DNA of 64,000 bases from an uncultured Eubacteriales bacterium (GCA_934692675.1 CAKUUD010000004.1:78683-142682), one strand, 5' to 3'; shown: positions 53,389 to 62,623, counted from the stretch's first letter. A program made the numbers and translations. The notes: a model not told the origin generated them from the letters alone.

Positions 53389-55530
53389 TTAATTATTATG
53401 TATAAGTACCCAATTTTTTGACTTTTCCCAATTATTTATTTGGATACTGATTTTATTAAAATCTTCAAAAGATAAATCAGCTTTGAGGTTCTCTTTAAGA
53501 ATAAAAATCTGACTTACCAGTATTTCAAATTGATGATTTAAAAGTTTTTTAAATATTTCATCTAAATCATTGATATTTTCAAAATTATTTCTCAGATCTT
53601 CAACAAATTCTATTTCTTTTTCTGAACAATTTTTCAAAAATTTTGAATTCTGCTCAATTATATAAAGCATCTTACCCAATAATTGATATGCATGGGTCTT
53701 CAATAACACCCGCTGCTTGCGAATATTTAAAGAAGCTTCGCCGGAATAAATTTTCGATAAACTTTTTAACGAATAATCTATTGCAAAATTTTTGTCTATC
53801 CAAAGCTGAGAATACTTGCTCATTTTTTCTATTCTTTTATCTAGATAATGTACTTCTTGTTTTCCGAGCGCAGTAATTATATTGTCTGTTCCTAAATTGT
53901 TTTCAATTGCAATTTTCAAATATTCCGACCCTAACAAACACTCAATTGAAACTAACATATAAGGTATTGAATAATAAAATGGAATATTTTTTGAAATTTT
54001 TCGTACTTCGTTTTCATTTTGTACAGCATCCAATAATTTTTCTGCATCATCCCTATATGTGGTTTTTAAAATTAAATCTGTTCTTCCCTGAAAAAAATAA
54101 GTTTCTTTCAATTCCTCAAAGCTCATCAAAGGATCAAAAGTTATGTAAGTGAACCTTATAGGAACATTAAGACCCGTCAATAAACGTATTCCCGTTACAT
54201 TTTCGTTTGATGTAACGTTTTTGTTAAACCGTTTCAGAACACTTTCTACTCCGGATTCTACTCCTACCAAAGTCCTGTTCAGACCATTATCACGCAATTT
54301 CATAACACTATTAATTTTTTTGATTTTCTTTTCATGTGATAAATGCTCACTGAAAATTGTGTTCATTCTAAAAGATGTTTCATATTTTAAATCATGTTTT
54401 GCAAAAATTTCGCTTATCTTTACTGCTCTGTTTTGATATAACGGCGTCTCACCACCCACAAACTCTTCATCTACAATATAAATTATAAATTTTGAAGGAT
54501 TGTAATTTTCACTTTTTAAACGATGGCAAAAATGATCTATTAAAGTTTCTACTTTTTCAATATCTTCAAGGTTACCGCGCCACATACCTTTTTGTTTTCT
54601 GGGGCAAAAAGTGCAAGAATTATAACATCCTCGGCTAGTTTCAATTTGAAATACGCCTTTTGATTTTATCGTAGGAATTAATAAATCCAATTCGGGTACA
54701 GATAATTTTGCACTTTTACAAAACTTACTTTGAGACGTCAGAAAAATTTCTCCTGATTTATTATCTACAAACGCTGCATCAGGAATGTCTTTTAAAGTGA
54801 TTTTTCCATTAAAATAGTCAATAAATTTCACGAAAAAAGACTCACCTTCTCCGAGAGAAACCACAACCTCCGGGTACTTTTTTAAAATTTCTTTATAAGT
54901 TAAACTCGCCAAACTCCCCCCAACAACAATTGAGCATTTCAGATTTGCTATTTTAATGGACTGCAACACTTCTTCCAAAACATCAAACAATCCGAATGTC
55001 ATGGAAATTCCTATAATGTCCACATTCCTGTTTTTTACGTCACTTATGAAATCATCAATATTCGAGTTTAACTGTAAATCATATAAACCAACAGTTCCTT
55101 GGAAATTTTTTCGAATAGAATGAGCAATATCCGAAATACCAAGTGCAAATCTTGGAAAAGTATAAACATCATTTTTAGCAAGAGAAAGTAGTGCGATTTT
55201 TGGAGAACACAATTCCCCAAAAAATTGAGAATTCAAATTACAAATAACTGCAAAATCATCGATAATATTTGAAAAATTTATCCTTTGAGAATATTTTTCA
55301 TAAAACACGGTATCTTTCAATTTTTTATCTATCGAACAAATTAATGCAGAAGATATATCTTCAGAATAAATTACGCATACTTTTTCATCGAACCCACCGA
55401 GACACAACACTTGAAACGAATTATTATCAATTTTCTTTTTGAAAATTTCTTTTATGATTTCGGCTGGTTTATAAACCATTTTTTGTCTTATTTTTAAAAA
55501 CCAAATTTGTATTTTCTCAAAATCATTCAT
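53389..55530 (-). CDS. B12-binding-domain radical SAM enzyme
   Basis: 713 residues. About 140-290: cobalamin-binding-type Rossmann domain (VDIIGISMTFGLFDVLEEVL, SIVVGGSLASL, VVVSLGEGESFFVKF). No DxHxxG is seen, as in many B12-radical-SAM proteins. About 295-520: radical SAM core with ETSRGCYNSCTFCPRKQKG (CX3CX2C near 302-309) and GVESGVESVLKRFNK. The C-terminal 190 residues are helical and unassigned. Typical reactions are methyl transfer to unreactive carbons or ring rearrangements. Seven bases after the CYTH gene. Confidence 0.88.
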   Translation of the reverse strand: MNDFEKIQIWFLKIRQKMVYKPAEIIKEIFKKKIDNNSFQVLCLGGFDEKVCVIYSEDISSALICSIDKKLKDTVFYEKYSQRINFSNIIDDFAVICNLNSQFFGELCSPKIALLSLAKNDVYTFPRFALGISDIAHSIRKNFQGTVGLYDLQLNSNIDDFISDVKNRNVDIIGISMTFGLFDVLEEVLQSIKIANLKCSIVVGGSLASLTYKEILKKYPEVVVSLGEGESFFVKFIDYFNGKITLKDIPDAAFVDNKSGEIFLTSQSKFCKSAKLSVPELDLLIPTIKSKGVFQIETSRGCYNSCTFCPRKQKGMWRGNLEDIEKVETLIDHFCHRLKSENYNPSKFIIYIVDEEFVGGETPLYQNRAVKISEIFAKHDLKYETSFRMNTIFSEHLSHEKKIKKINSVMKLRDNGLNRTLVGVESGVESVLKRFNKNVTSNENVTGIRLLTGLNVPIRFTYITFDPLMSFEELKETYFFQGRTDLILKTTYRDDAEKLLDAVQNENEVRKISKNIPFYYSIPYMLVSIECLLGSEYLKIAIENNLGTDNIITALGKQEVHYLDKRIEKMSKYSQLWIDKNFAIDYSLKSLSKIYSGEASLNIRKQRVLLKTHAYQLLGKMLYIIEQNSKFLKNCSEKEIEFVEDLRNNFENINDLDEIFKKLLNHQFEILVSQIFILKENLKADLSFEDFNKISIQINNWEKSKNWVLIHNN

Positions 55531-55537
55531 TTAAAAA

Positions 55538-56113
55538 CTAACCCTCAAACTTTTGCATTCTAAAAATATGATAGGCATAACCTTTATGATCTGCTGGGCC
55601 TACCTTCGCACCAATTTCAATTAGCACTTCATTTAAAAGCTTTCTCACTTCATCAATGTTTTCGCTTTTACCTTTATACTCTATCTCAATATAATTACCT
55701 AAGTCTTTTACTTTATCTATTGAAATCTCACATTCTTTATACATAAAACATCTTCTAAGCTTGTCCGTCACTATGAAAGGAACAAAATTAGTGCTAAATC
55801 CTAGATTGGTTAAATGTTGAAATAGTTCTTGTTTTGAATTTATAGGATATTCTTTCTCCTCGCAGTACGTACGAATTTCTGCACCTTCAGGAAGCCAATG
55901 TTTATAAGCAAAACTCAACTGTCCGTTTTCTTCGCGGATTCTAATCCATTTATTTACATGATCCGGATCTTTAAAAAGGCTGTCATCCGGATTATCATAG
56001 TACGTATCAATTTGGTGCTTTGACTTTGAGGGGACAATCCCTTTTTCAACAAAAAAATTCACAACATCCTCTTCATTTAATAATTCATTACGAATTTCTA
56101 TTTCTTTACTCAT
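55538..56113 (-). CDS. CYTH-domain protein (triphosphate-tunnel enzyme)
   Basis: 191 residues. The start MSKEIEIRNEL carries the ExExK-like signature (EIEIR) of triphosphate-tunnel enzymes. Further matches are QIDTYYDNPDD, KWIRIREENGQLSFAYKHW, then CEISIDKVKDLGNYIEIEYKG. Relatives are class IV adenylate cyclase, thiamine triphosphatase and inorganic tripolyphosphatase, all acting on triphosphates. GGGAG lies ten bases before the ATG. First gene of the 15-kb operon, so it probably acts on a nucleoside-triphosphate-like compound or the released polyphosphate of the pathway. Confidence 0.88.
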   Translation of the reverse strand: MSKEIEIRNELLNEEDVVNFFVEKGIVPSKSKHQIDTYYDNPDDSLFKDPDHVNKWIRIREENGQLSFAYKHWLPEGAEIRTYCEEKEYPINSKQELFQHLTNLGFSTNFVPFIVTDKLRRCFMYKECEISIDKVKDLGNYIEIEYKGKSENIDEVRKLLNEVLIEIGAKVGPADHKGYAYHIFRMQKFEG

Positions 56114-56204
56114 TAATCAACAACTCCCAAAAATTTTGTATTATTTACATACCATAAATTTTACTTGCTATTTTTAATATTTATATAATAATTATTCAAA
56201 ACTT

Positions 56205-56360
56205 TATTAATTATGTGAACCAAGTTTCTGGTAATCAGCGCCTCATAAACAACATTTGCATTTAGATCTCTTCAATATATTTCATTAAACACTGTATCTG
56301 CAACTTGGTCACAAAACTTGTCTGAATAGCCTTTTGCGATAGACTCAAAAGTGAAAAAAC
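56205..56360 (-). pseudogene. metK: Fragment of S-adenosylmethionine synthetase
   Basis: The minus strand reads FTFESIAKGYSDKFCDQVAD then TVFNEIY, a TGA stop, then RDLNANVVYEALITRNLVH. This aligns along its whole length with the N-terminal part of MetK (FTSES..EGHPDK.CDQ.SDA.LD, then DP.ARVACET..TTGLV). There is no start signal, one in-frame stop, and nothing of the rest of the gene. It lies just upstream of the CYTH gene. Clostridial prophages often carry metK, so it may be phage-derived rather than the chromosomal gene. Confidence 0.72.
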
Positions 56361-56780
56361 CTCTCACAGCATTTTACCTTTACAGTAAACTATAAGATTA
56401 TACAATATTAAATATACATTCCTCATTTTGATCAATACACAAAATCTTATGTAATACAATATAAAATAACATGAAAATATTGTCAACTTAACTTTTATAG
56501 AAACTTAACTTAAATAAAGTTATATTAATATGACAATGGAGTAAATTTCCATTTGATTCATAAAAATACATTTAAAAATCACAACACCCCCAAATAGGTG
56601 AAATTTTACATAACTTTTAATGGATATGTAGAAAAATTTATTTTTAAGTTGATTTTATATAAATCAATCACAGCAATTTTTTTAGTTTATTCTTTTATGG
56701 TTCAACTGTAAATTTATTATCTAAACATTTTTATAATTTTGGATTGTGAACATACTAATACTAATAAGGAAGTAAAAAAT
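56361..56780. other. AT-rich intergenic stretch between the operon and the prophage genes
   Basis: No gene seen. It holds TTGATTT-TATAT-AAATCAA (56649-56667), a 7-bp inverted repeat that could be an operator, and a cluster of AACTTAACT-like words near 56486-56520. Promoters of the leftward operon and the rightward DUF927 gene should lie between about 56130 and 56740, but I see no single clear pair. Confidence 0.5.
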
Positions 56781-59069
56781 TTGAATATTAAACTGTATGA
56801 TAAAGATAATATTTCGAGTTTAGAAATTAAAAATGACGAGTATGATTTTAATTACACAATCAATTATTTAGTTTCATTTATAGAAAATGTGGAAAAATGC
56901 GAGTTCATAAAATACTGCAAAGATAATTCTGAAAACTTACCCGAACCTCTGTGGCATGCTATGATAACTAATTTAGCTCCTCTCAAGAATTCATCTAACG
57001 CTATACATGAGTTTAGCAGGAGCTATTCGAAGTATAGTTTTGATGAAACAGAAAGAAAAATCCAACGAGCAATAATTGAAAATAAGCCACATACTTGCGA
57101 ATATATCAGGGAAAACCTTAATTTTGACTGCAACAAAAACTGCCATGTCAAGGCTCCGATTGTTTATGGATTGCCGAGTTTTGAAGAGCGAATATCGGAG
57201 ATAATTTCAAGTGATAAAATCAATGTTGACGAGATTTTGTCAAAGGAAAATCTAAAGATTTGTGCTTGGGCAAAGCTTAATCTGCCGTCAGAATACGTAA
57301 GATTAAAAGCTAAGCTCAAAGGCAAAGTAAACTTAAAGGATTTCGAAAAAACTATTCGTTTTGAGAGCAAGAAAAAAGATGAAAATAATTTTCACGGCAA
57401 TTTAATACCACTTGATCTCAAAGATATAAATTTAAGTGGTGCAGTTGTTCCTTCGGGTTGGAAAGTATCAATGAAACAAGGAATTCAAAAGATTGTCCGT
57501 GGTACGAATTCTGATGAACTACTTGGTGTGTGTATTTGTCCGATCGTGATTACTAAGAGGCTTGAAAACTTTGATGACGGAACCGAAAAAATAGAACTTA
57601 GCTTTTTTATAGACGGGCATTGGAAAAGGCTCATTGCTCCTCGTTCAAGTGTATTTAACAGAACTTCGATAATTAAATATGCTGATTCGGGATTACCTGT
57701 ATCTTCCAAAAACGCTGCTGATATAGTGGCATATTTAAGTGATTATGAGAATGCAAATTTGAATATTATTCCCCTAATAAAGTCAATATCTCGTGTCGGT
57801 TGGCTTGATAGTTCTTCGTTCTTTCCGTACAAAGTGAATGGAAACATTGTGTTTGAGTCCGAGATGAGCGAAGTTGATGTGATATCTCAAGGTACTGTTC
57901 CAAGAGGTGACATAGAACTTTGGAAAAAGTATGCTGCCAAAATCAGAAAAAATCCATTTGCAAGGTTTATCATAAGTGCCTCGTTTGCTTCTCCACTTTT
58001 GAAGTTGATTGAAAACAGAGTATTTTTCATACACATATGGCATGACTCTCAAAGTGGAAAAACTGCGGTTATAAAATTTGCTGTGAGCGTTTGGGGAGAT
58101 CCTGCAAAACTTATGGGTAGCTTTAATGCCACAAGTGTGGGACTTGAGCGTATGGCAGGAACACTTAAGCATTTGCCTTTTGCAATTGATGAGCTTCAAG
58201 TTTTAAATGAACACAAAATCTCGGCAGAAAAGATTGTGTATGGTTTAGCGAATGGTTTTGGTAGGCTTCGTGGCAATAAAACAGGAGGTATGCAAAGCGT
58301 ACTTTCCTGGCAAAGTATTATGCTGACTTCGGGCGAACAGCCGATGAGTAATGAATCAAGTAATGATGGAGCAATAACTCGAGTCTTGGAGCTTTACGGA
58401 AAGCCTGTTGATAAGGTCAGTTTTGCACATGATGTACACACCGTAAGTGGCAGCAATTACGCACTTGCCGGAAAGAAGTTTATAGAGTTTATAGTCGACA
58501 ACGTAAGCGAGAAAATTGCTAAGGAAGATTATAAAAAACTACTCAAAGAGATAGATTTAAAGTGTGATTTTGAGGTACCGAGGGCACAGCTCGATAATGT
58601 ATCGGCGGTGTGTTTAGGCGACTATTATACAGAAGTATCAGTATTTAATACTCCGAAAAACGAAGCGTGGAGCGAAAGTATAGAACTTGGTACTCAGATT
58701 TTAGAGAATTGCAAGGAACTTCAAAAAGCAGACACGGTAAATAGAGCATGGGACTTTGTTGTGGGCTGGATAGCAAGTAATAAAAACAGGTTTTCTCCCG
58801 ACAGTACACCATGTTACGGTAAATTTGAGAAAGGTCGAGTGTATATCATACCAAATGTGCTAAGACAAGCTCTCAAAGAAAACGGATTTGACTACTCGAA
58901 AGTTACTCGTGGATTTAAAGACAGAAATTTTATTGAAACTCGAACGGATAGTCGAGGACATATTAAAATGCAAGTCTCAAAATCAATCAATGGTATTGTG
59001 CAGAAGTGTTTTTGCATAAAAGAGGATATAAATAATGAGCATGATGAGAATGTAAAACCGCTTGAATAA
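56781..59069 (+). CDS. DUF927-family phage/plasmid replication ATPase
   Basis: About 762 residues from TTG 56781, chosen because AAGGAAG lies seven bases upstream; the frame opens at 56739 without a ribosome site. The DUF927 core shows ISRVGWLD, a Walker A WHDSQSGKTAVIKF (near 422), Walker B FAIDELQ (near 466) and the AITRVLELYGKP arginine-finger region. DUF927 proteins act as helicase or primase partners in phage and plasmid replication. The N-terminal 250 residues are unassigned and the C-terminal 100 may bind DNA. First gene of a rightward prophage-like block. Confidence 0.88.
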   Translation: MNIKLYDKDNISSLEIKNDEYDFNYTINYLVSFIENVEKCEFIKYCKDNSENLPEPLWHAMITNLAPLKNSSNAIHEFSRSYSKYSFDETERKIQRAIIENKPHTCEYIRENLNFDCNKNCHVKAPIVYGLPSFEERISEIISSDKINVDEILSKENLKICAWAKLNLPSEYVRLKAKLKGKVNLKDFEKTIRFESKKKDENNFHGNLIPLDLKDINLSGAVVPSGWKVSMKQGIQKIVRGTNSDELLGVCICPIVITKRLENFDDGTEKIELSFFIDGHWKRLIAPRSSVFNRTSIIKYADSGLPVSSKNAADIVAYLSDYENANLNIIPLIKSISRVGWLDSSSFFPYKVNGNIVFESEMSEVDVISQGTVPRGDIELWKKYAAKIRKNPFARFIISASFASPLLKLIENRVFFIHIWHDSQSGKTAVIKFAVSVWGDPAKLMGSFNATSVGLERMAGTLKHLPFAIDELQVLNEHKISAEKIVYGLANGFGRLRGNKTGGMQSVLSWQSIMLTSGEQPMSNESSNDGAITRVLELYGKPVDKVSFAHDVHTVSGSNYALAGKKFIEFIVDNVSEKIAKEDYKKLLKEIDLKCDFEVPRAQLDNVSAVCLGDYYTEVSVFNTPKNEAWSESIELGTQILENCKELQKADTVNRAWDFVVGWIASNKNRFSPDSTPCYGKFEKGRVYIIPNVLRQALKENGFDYSKVTRGFKDRNFIETRTDSRGHIKMQVSKSINGIVQKCFCIKEDINNEHDENVKPLE

Positions 59070-59084
59070 GCCATTTTCAACGAT

Positions 59085-59306
59085 TTAACCTCTTAACCCC
59101 TATTTTTCCGCACATATCCTATATATTATAGTGTTTTATATTAAGTAGTGATTTTTAGTGTTGAATATAAAAAGTCCTATAAATATATATATAAATCTTT
59201 TTAAAAGGTTAAGAGGTTAACTTTATACCGCAAATGGCTTATCATAGGCGTTTGTGATTTAACCTCTCAGCCAAAAATAGAGGTTAACGGAGGTTAAAGA
59301 GGTTAA
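59085..59306. repeat. Cluster of AGGTTAA iteron-like repeats
   Basis: Five forward copies of AGGTTAA at 59206, 59214, 59281, 59291 and 59300 and two inverted copies at 59085 and 59259 (plus TTAACCC at 59093) in a 240-base gap with no gene. The density is well above chance even in AT-rich DNA. Location after the replication ATPase fits a phage origin or binding sites for a replication protein. Confidence 0.6.
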
Positions 59307-59307
59307 G

Positions 59308-59595
59308 ATGAAAGAAAAAACAATAACAAATCAAATACTGAAGCATCTAAAAAGTCTTCCCGAATGCTTCGCATTCAAGGAGCATGGCGGACTTTATGGC
59401 ACATCGGGAATCCCTGACATTATCGTTTGCTACAAGGGAAAGTTTGTGGCTTTTGAAGTGAAAACCGAAAAAGGCAAGCTCTCAAAACTGCAAGAAATCA
59501 CCATCGAGAAGATAAAAAATGCGAATGGCGTGGCTTTCAAGGTGACAAACCTTGAAGAAGTCAAAGAAATTTTGAAAGGAGTGATGTCGGAATAA
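59308..59595 (+). CDS. VRR-NUC domain nuclease
   Basis: 95 residues, the usual size of stand-alone phage VRR-NUC proteins. The PD-(D/E)xK core is visible: FKEHGGLYGTSGIPDIIVCY, then FVAFEVKTEKGKLSKLQ. A Holliday-junction or flap-type endonuclease of phage recombination or replication. The AGGTTAAG just before its ATG serves as both repeat and ribosome site. Confidence 0.92.
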   Translation: MKEKTITNQILKHLKSLPECFAFKEHGGLYGTSGIPDIIVCYKGKFVAFEVKTEKGKLSKLQEITIEKIKNANGVAFKVTNLEEVKEILKGVMSE

Positions 59596-59703
59596 AAACA
59601 CCTCAAAGTGCAAAGAACAAAACACAAAGTTACACAGTACAAATTACAAAGCTGAAGAACTCAAATATATTTTAAATTTTGTAATTTTACGGAGGATAAC
59701 TTT

Positions 59704-60111
59704 ATGACCACAAAAGAATATTTATCGCAAGCATACCGAATCGACCAAAGGATAAACAGTAAACTTGAACAAGTAAGAAACTTAAGAGAACTGGCAGAAA
59801 AAGCTACGTCAACTCTTAGTGATATTCCTTGCTCGGGTAATGGCAACAAGCAAAAAATGGAGAGTGTTATTGTTAAGATAATCGATTTAGAAAACGAGAT
59901 TGACGAGGAAATCGACAAACTGATTGATTTAAAGCAAGAGATAGTGTCGCTGATAAAACAAGTCAAAAATCCTGAATATAAAACTTTGCTAGAACTCAGA
60001 TATTTATGTTTCAGAACGTGGGAGCAGATTGCTGTGGAGATGAGGTATGATTTGAGTTGGATTCATCGTCTGCACAAGAAAGCTTTGATCGAAATAAAAA
60101 CACTCCACTAA
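59704..60111 (+). CDS. DUF1492 phage protein, sigma-like
   Basis: 135 residues. Coiled-coil N-terminal half (SKLEQVRNLRELAEKA, IDEEIDKLIDLKQEI) and a C-terminal helix-turn-helix of sigma-70 region 4 type (LLELRYLCFRTWEQIAVEM, RYDLSWIHRLHKKALIEI). DUF1492/ArpU-like proteins control late phage genes. GGAGG ribosome site. A hairpin at 60169-60190 lies after it. Confidence 0.88.
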   Translation: MTTKEYLSQAYRIDQRINSKLEQVRNLRELAEKATSTLSDIPCSGNGNKQKMESVIVKIIDLENEIDEEIDKLIDLKQEIVSLIKQVKNPEYKTLLELRYLCFRTWEQIAVEMRYDLSWIHRLHKKALIEIKTLH

Positions 60112-60216
60112 AAGCCATAGAAAACCATGTTTGTTTTTTGATAGTATTATAATTAGAGAAATTAAAGACCTTCACGGAACATCGTGGAGGCCTAATTTAT
60201 GTGGAGGTAAATGATT

Positions 60217-60570
60217 ATGCCAAAGAAACCAAAAAGTCCATGTAGATATAGTGGTTGTGCTGAGCTATCTGAAAGTTCATACTGCAAAAAGCACACCAAA
60301 CTTGTGACCAAACACTATAACAAATATCAGCGTAATCCGGACACCTACAAAAGATACAGTAACAGATGGCGGAGGATACGTCAGCTTTACATCAAAGAAC
60401 ACCCTGTATGTGAGCTTTGCGAGTGAAAGAATATTTTAAAAGCTGTGGAGGAAGTACATCACATAATTCCCTTATCAAAAGGCGGAACACATAACGATGA
60501 AAATTTAATGAGTTTATGTAAGAGATGTCACTCAAAAATTACTGCAACCGAAGGCGGCCGTTGGGGATAA
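60217..60570 (+). pseudogene. Phage HNH endonuclease gene with an in-frame TGA
   Basis: Reading from ATG 60217 (GGAGG nine bases upstream) gives a phage HNH N-terminus (CRYSGCAELSESSYC..H, then HYNKYQRNPDTYKRYSNRWR) up to CELCE. A TGA at 60424-60426 interrupts, and the same frame continues with KNILKAVEEVHHIIPLSKGG, HNDENLMSLCKRCHS to a stop at 60568-60570, which completes the HNH motif. One point mutation explains it. UGA is a true stop elsewhere in the window (end of glnS), so recoding is unlikely. Confidence 0.85.
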
Positions 60571-60616
60571 AAAATAGGCTTGCACTTCCATGCAAACCTC
60601 AAATTATTAACAAATA

Positions 60617-60892
60617 TCAATTAAATAAATCCGAATGTGAACCTGTTCTGGAAAGAAACAGTATTAACTCATCGTTTTCTATTCGGTAAACAAGCAGCCA
60701 ATCGGGTTGTATATGACACTCTCGAAATCCGATATAATTGCCCGTTAAAGCGTGATCTCTATATTTGTCTTCTAGCTTTATATTATTGGCGATTTTATCT
60801 ACGGTTTTCTCAAGTAATTCCAGTTTATAACCTCGTTTTGACGCTAATTTTAAATCTTTTTTGAATTGGTTGGATAATACGACCTCAAGCAT
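60617..60892 (-). CDS. YafQ-family mRNA-interferase toxin
   Basis: 91 residues with the RelE-type fold and YafQ signature: FKKDLKLASKRGYKLELL, LTGNYIGFRECHIQPDWLLV, YRIENDELILFLSRTGSHSD. Such toxins cleave mRNA in the ribosome. It overlaps the antitoxin gene by eight bases and is transcribed after it. Confidence 0.93.
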   Translation of the reverse strand: MLEVVLSNQFKKDLKLASKRGYKLELLEKTVDKIANNIKLEDKYRDHALTGNYIGFRECHIQPDWLLVYRIENDELILFLSRTGSHSDLFN

Positions 60893-61166
60893 CTCCCAAT
60901 ACCTCGTCCATAGCTTCTTTGAAACTTGAATATTTTTTATAATTTTCAGGATGTTTTTTCATTTCGTGAAACTCGTTCATTGCAGCTATAGTTTCGGAGT
61001 TAGGTTTATCTCTTTTTATTTCAAATGGAATTCTTTGTTGCCTTACTGCTTGTTTTAGAAAAAGAGTTACCGCTGTTGTCAAATCTAATCCTAAATCATA
61101 AAAAAGTTCCTGTGCAGATTTTTTTAAATTTGGGTCTAAATTGATATTTGTACTTACTTTAGGCAT
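60885..61166 (-). CDS. RelB/DinJ-family antitoxin
   Basis: 93 residues. Ribbon-helix-helix start (VSTNINLDPNLKKSAQELFY), LGLDLTTAVTLFLKQAV and a helical tail (FHEMKKHPENYKKYSSFKEA) that would wrap the toxin. GGGGGG-T-GAAAG ribosome site; own promoter. The pair would stabilise the prophage region or act as a stress module. Confidence 0.93.
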   Translation of the reverse strand: MPKVSTNINLDPNLKKSAQELFYDLGLDLTTAVTLFLKQAVRQQRIPFEIKRDKPNSETIAAMNEFHEMKKHPENYKKYSSFKEAMDEVLGDA

Positions 61167-61191
61167 ACTTTCACCCCCCTTTTTTGTTAGT

Positions 61192-61220
61192 ATTATATCA
61201 TATTATATGTGTAATATCAA
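61192..61220 (-). promoter_or_regulatory. Promoter of the toxin-antitoxin operon
   Basis: Minus-strand TTGATA (61220-61215), 17 bases, TATAAT (61197-61192). TATAAT-like words repeat around it, as expected for an autoregulated RHH operator. Confidence 0.7.
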
Positions 61221-61384
61221 CCTGATGTGTGGCTAACAAGCGTGAAAATGTTTGATTTCAAAAATTGGTTACTCAAATACTACTGCAATCGAGCGCCGGC
61301 GTTCGGCTTAAGCATATATTTGTATATTTATCAAAAAAATACCCACACTAAATATTACAAAAAATTTATTTAGGAGGAATTATT

Positions 61385-62623
61385 TTGAATCCATTTAAAG
61401 AAAAATCTACAAAAATTTTTGACAGTGTAAGAAATTGGAAAGAGCTTTATGATTATTCTTACAACAAAGATGAAGTTGATCCTTATACCAAAACACGTAT
61501 TATACTTATGAACGGAACGGAGTATGAAGCAAATTGGTTTTCTCATCAGTTTTCGAGGAATTGTAGTGATAATGAACTTCGGAGGGAATTAGCATTATCA
61601 AGATACATCGAACAGCAACAACAAAAGAAAATTTCTACGCTAAAACCAATTAATGAAACCGTTTTGGAAACTACAATAAGCTACGAACAACTGGCAGTCG
61701 ATCTTACAGCCAGACTTGCTAAAAATGAACCTGATATTACGGTAAAATCAGCACTTGATTTTGCGTTACTAGAAGATTTTGATCACCTCTATAGATATGC
61801 TGATTTGCTTGAAATGGAGCATGGCATTTTGGCTGAAAATTTGGTAGGAAAATATACGGAAATTATGCCCGGACGTCCTACCATTTCGCATCACAGACAC
61901 CCATATGACAATATCAAAGCACACATAGACTCTGTATCTGCAAGTCCGATAACTAAACTGAATGTGGCAATAATAACGGCGGCGGAACAGCAAACCATGA
62001 ATTACTATATGAATATTGCGGGATTCTATACCTCAGATATAGGCAGAAAACTTTATCAAGAAATCGGTCTAGTTGAAGAAGAACATGTAACTCAGTATGG
62101 ATCGTTACTTGATCCTACACTGACTTGGCTTGAAAATTTACTTTGCCATGAATATACAGAATGTTATCTATATTATTCCTGCTTTGAATATGAAACCGAT
62201 CCGCAAATTAAAAAAATATGGGAACAGCATTTCATGCAAGAAGTTGCACACCTTCATAAAGCGGCAGAACTACTGCGTAAATACGAAAATAAAGATTGGG
62301 AAGAAGTTATTCCCGTCGGGGATTTTCCAAAACTTTTGAAACTCGAGCCCAATGTAGATTATGTAAGGGACATTCTTGCAAGAACTGCAGAGAATACTTC
62401 AAACCAAGAAGATTATGTAAATGCCTCTTCGCTTCCTGATGATGCTGAATTTTTTAGATTCCAGAGCAAGATAAATAAAAGTGCAAACGATGTACCTTCG
62501 CACGTGGTTATTAAAAACTATATAAGCAAAAACGGAGAAGATTATAGGTTTGAAACGAAGCAAAATCCTCTCAAAGAACTTCAAGATAGAACTAAAGATA
62601 ATATTACAGTTGGTAGGAAATAA
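61385..62623 (+). CDS. Ferritin-like di-iron protein
   Basis: 412 residues, TTG start eight bases after GGAGG. Helices carry repeated metal-type motifs: LEDFDHLYRYADLLEMEHG (about 135-155), AAEQQTMNYYMN, LVEEEHVTQYGSL and FMQEVAHLHKAAE, i.e. paired Glu and ExxH as in ferritin-like or rubrerythrin-like four-helix bundles. The first 90 and last 110 residues lie outside the bundle. No signal peptide. An unusual cargo among prophage genes; it has its own terminator. It might serve oxidative-stress defence or be an oxygenase; the sequence does not decide. Confidence 0.7.
   Translation: MNPFKEKSTKIFDSVRNWKELYDYSYNKDEVDPYTKTRIILMNGTEYEANWFSHQFSRNCSDNELRRELALSRYIEQQQQKKISTLKPINETVLETTISYEQLAVDLTARLAKNEPDITVKSALDFALLEDFDHLYRYADLLEMEHGILAENLVGKYTEIMPGRPTISHHRHPYDNIKAHIDSVSASPITKLNVAIITAAEQQTMNYYMNIAGFYTSDIGRKLYQEIGLVEEEHVTQYGSLLDPTLTWLENLLCHEYTECYLYYSCFEYETDPQIKKIWEQHFMQEVAHLHKAAELLRKYENKDWEEVIPVGDFPKLLKLEPNVDYVRDILARTAENTSNQEDYVNASSLPDDAEFFRFQSKINKSANDVPSHVVIKNYISKNGEDYRFETKQNPLKELQDRTKDNITVGRK

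Noticed and set aside
60424..60426. Possible UGA recoding in the HNH gene
   Set aside because: UGA terminates glnS normally and no conserved UGA codons are seen in other genes, so a nonsense mutation is simpler.
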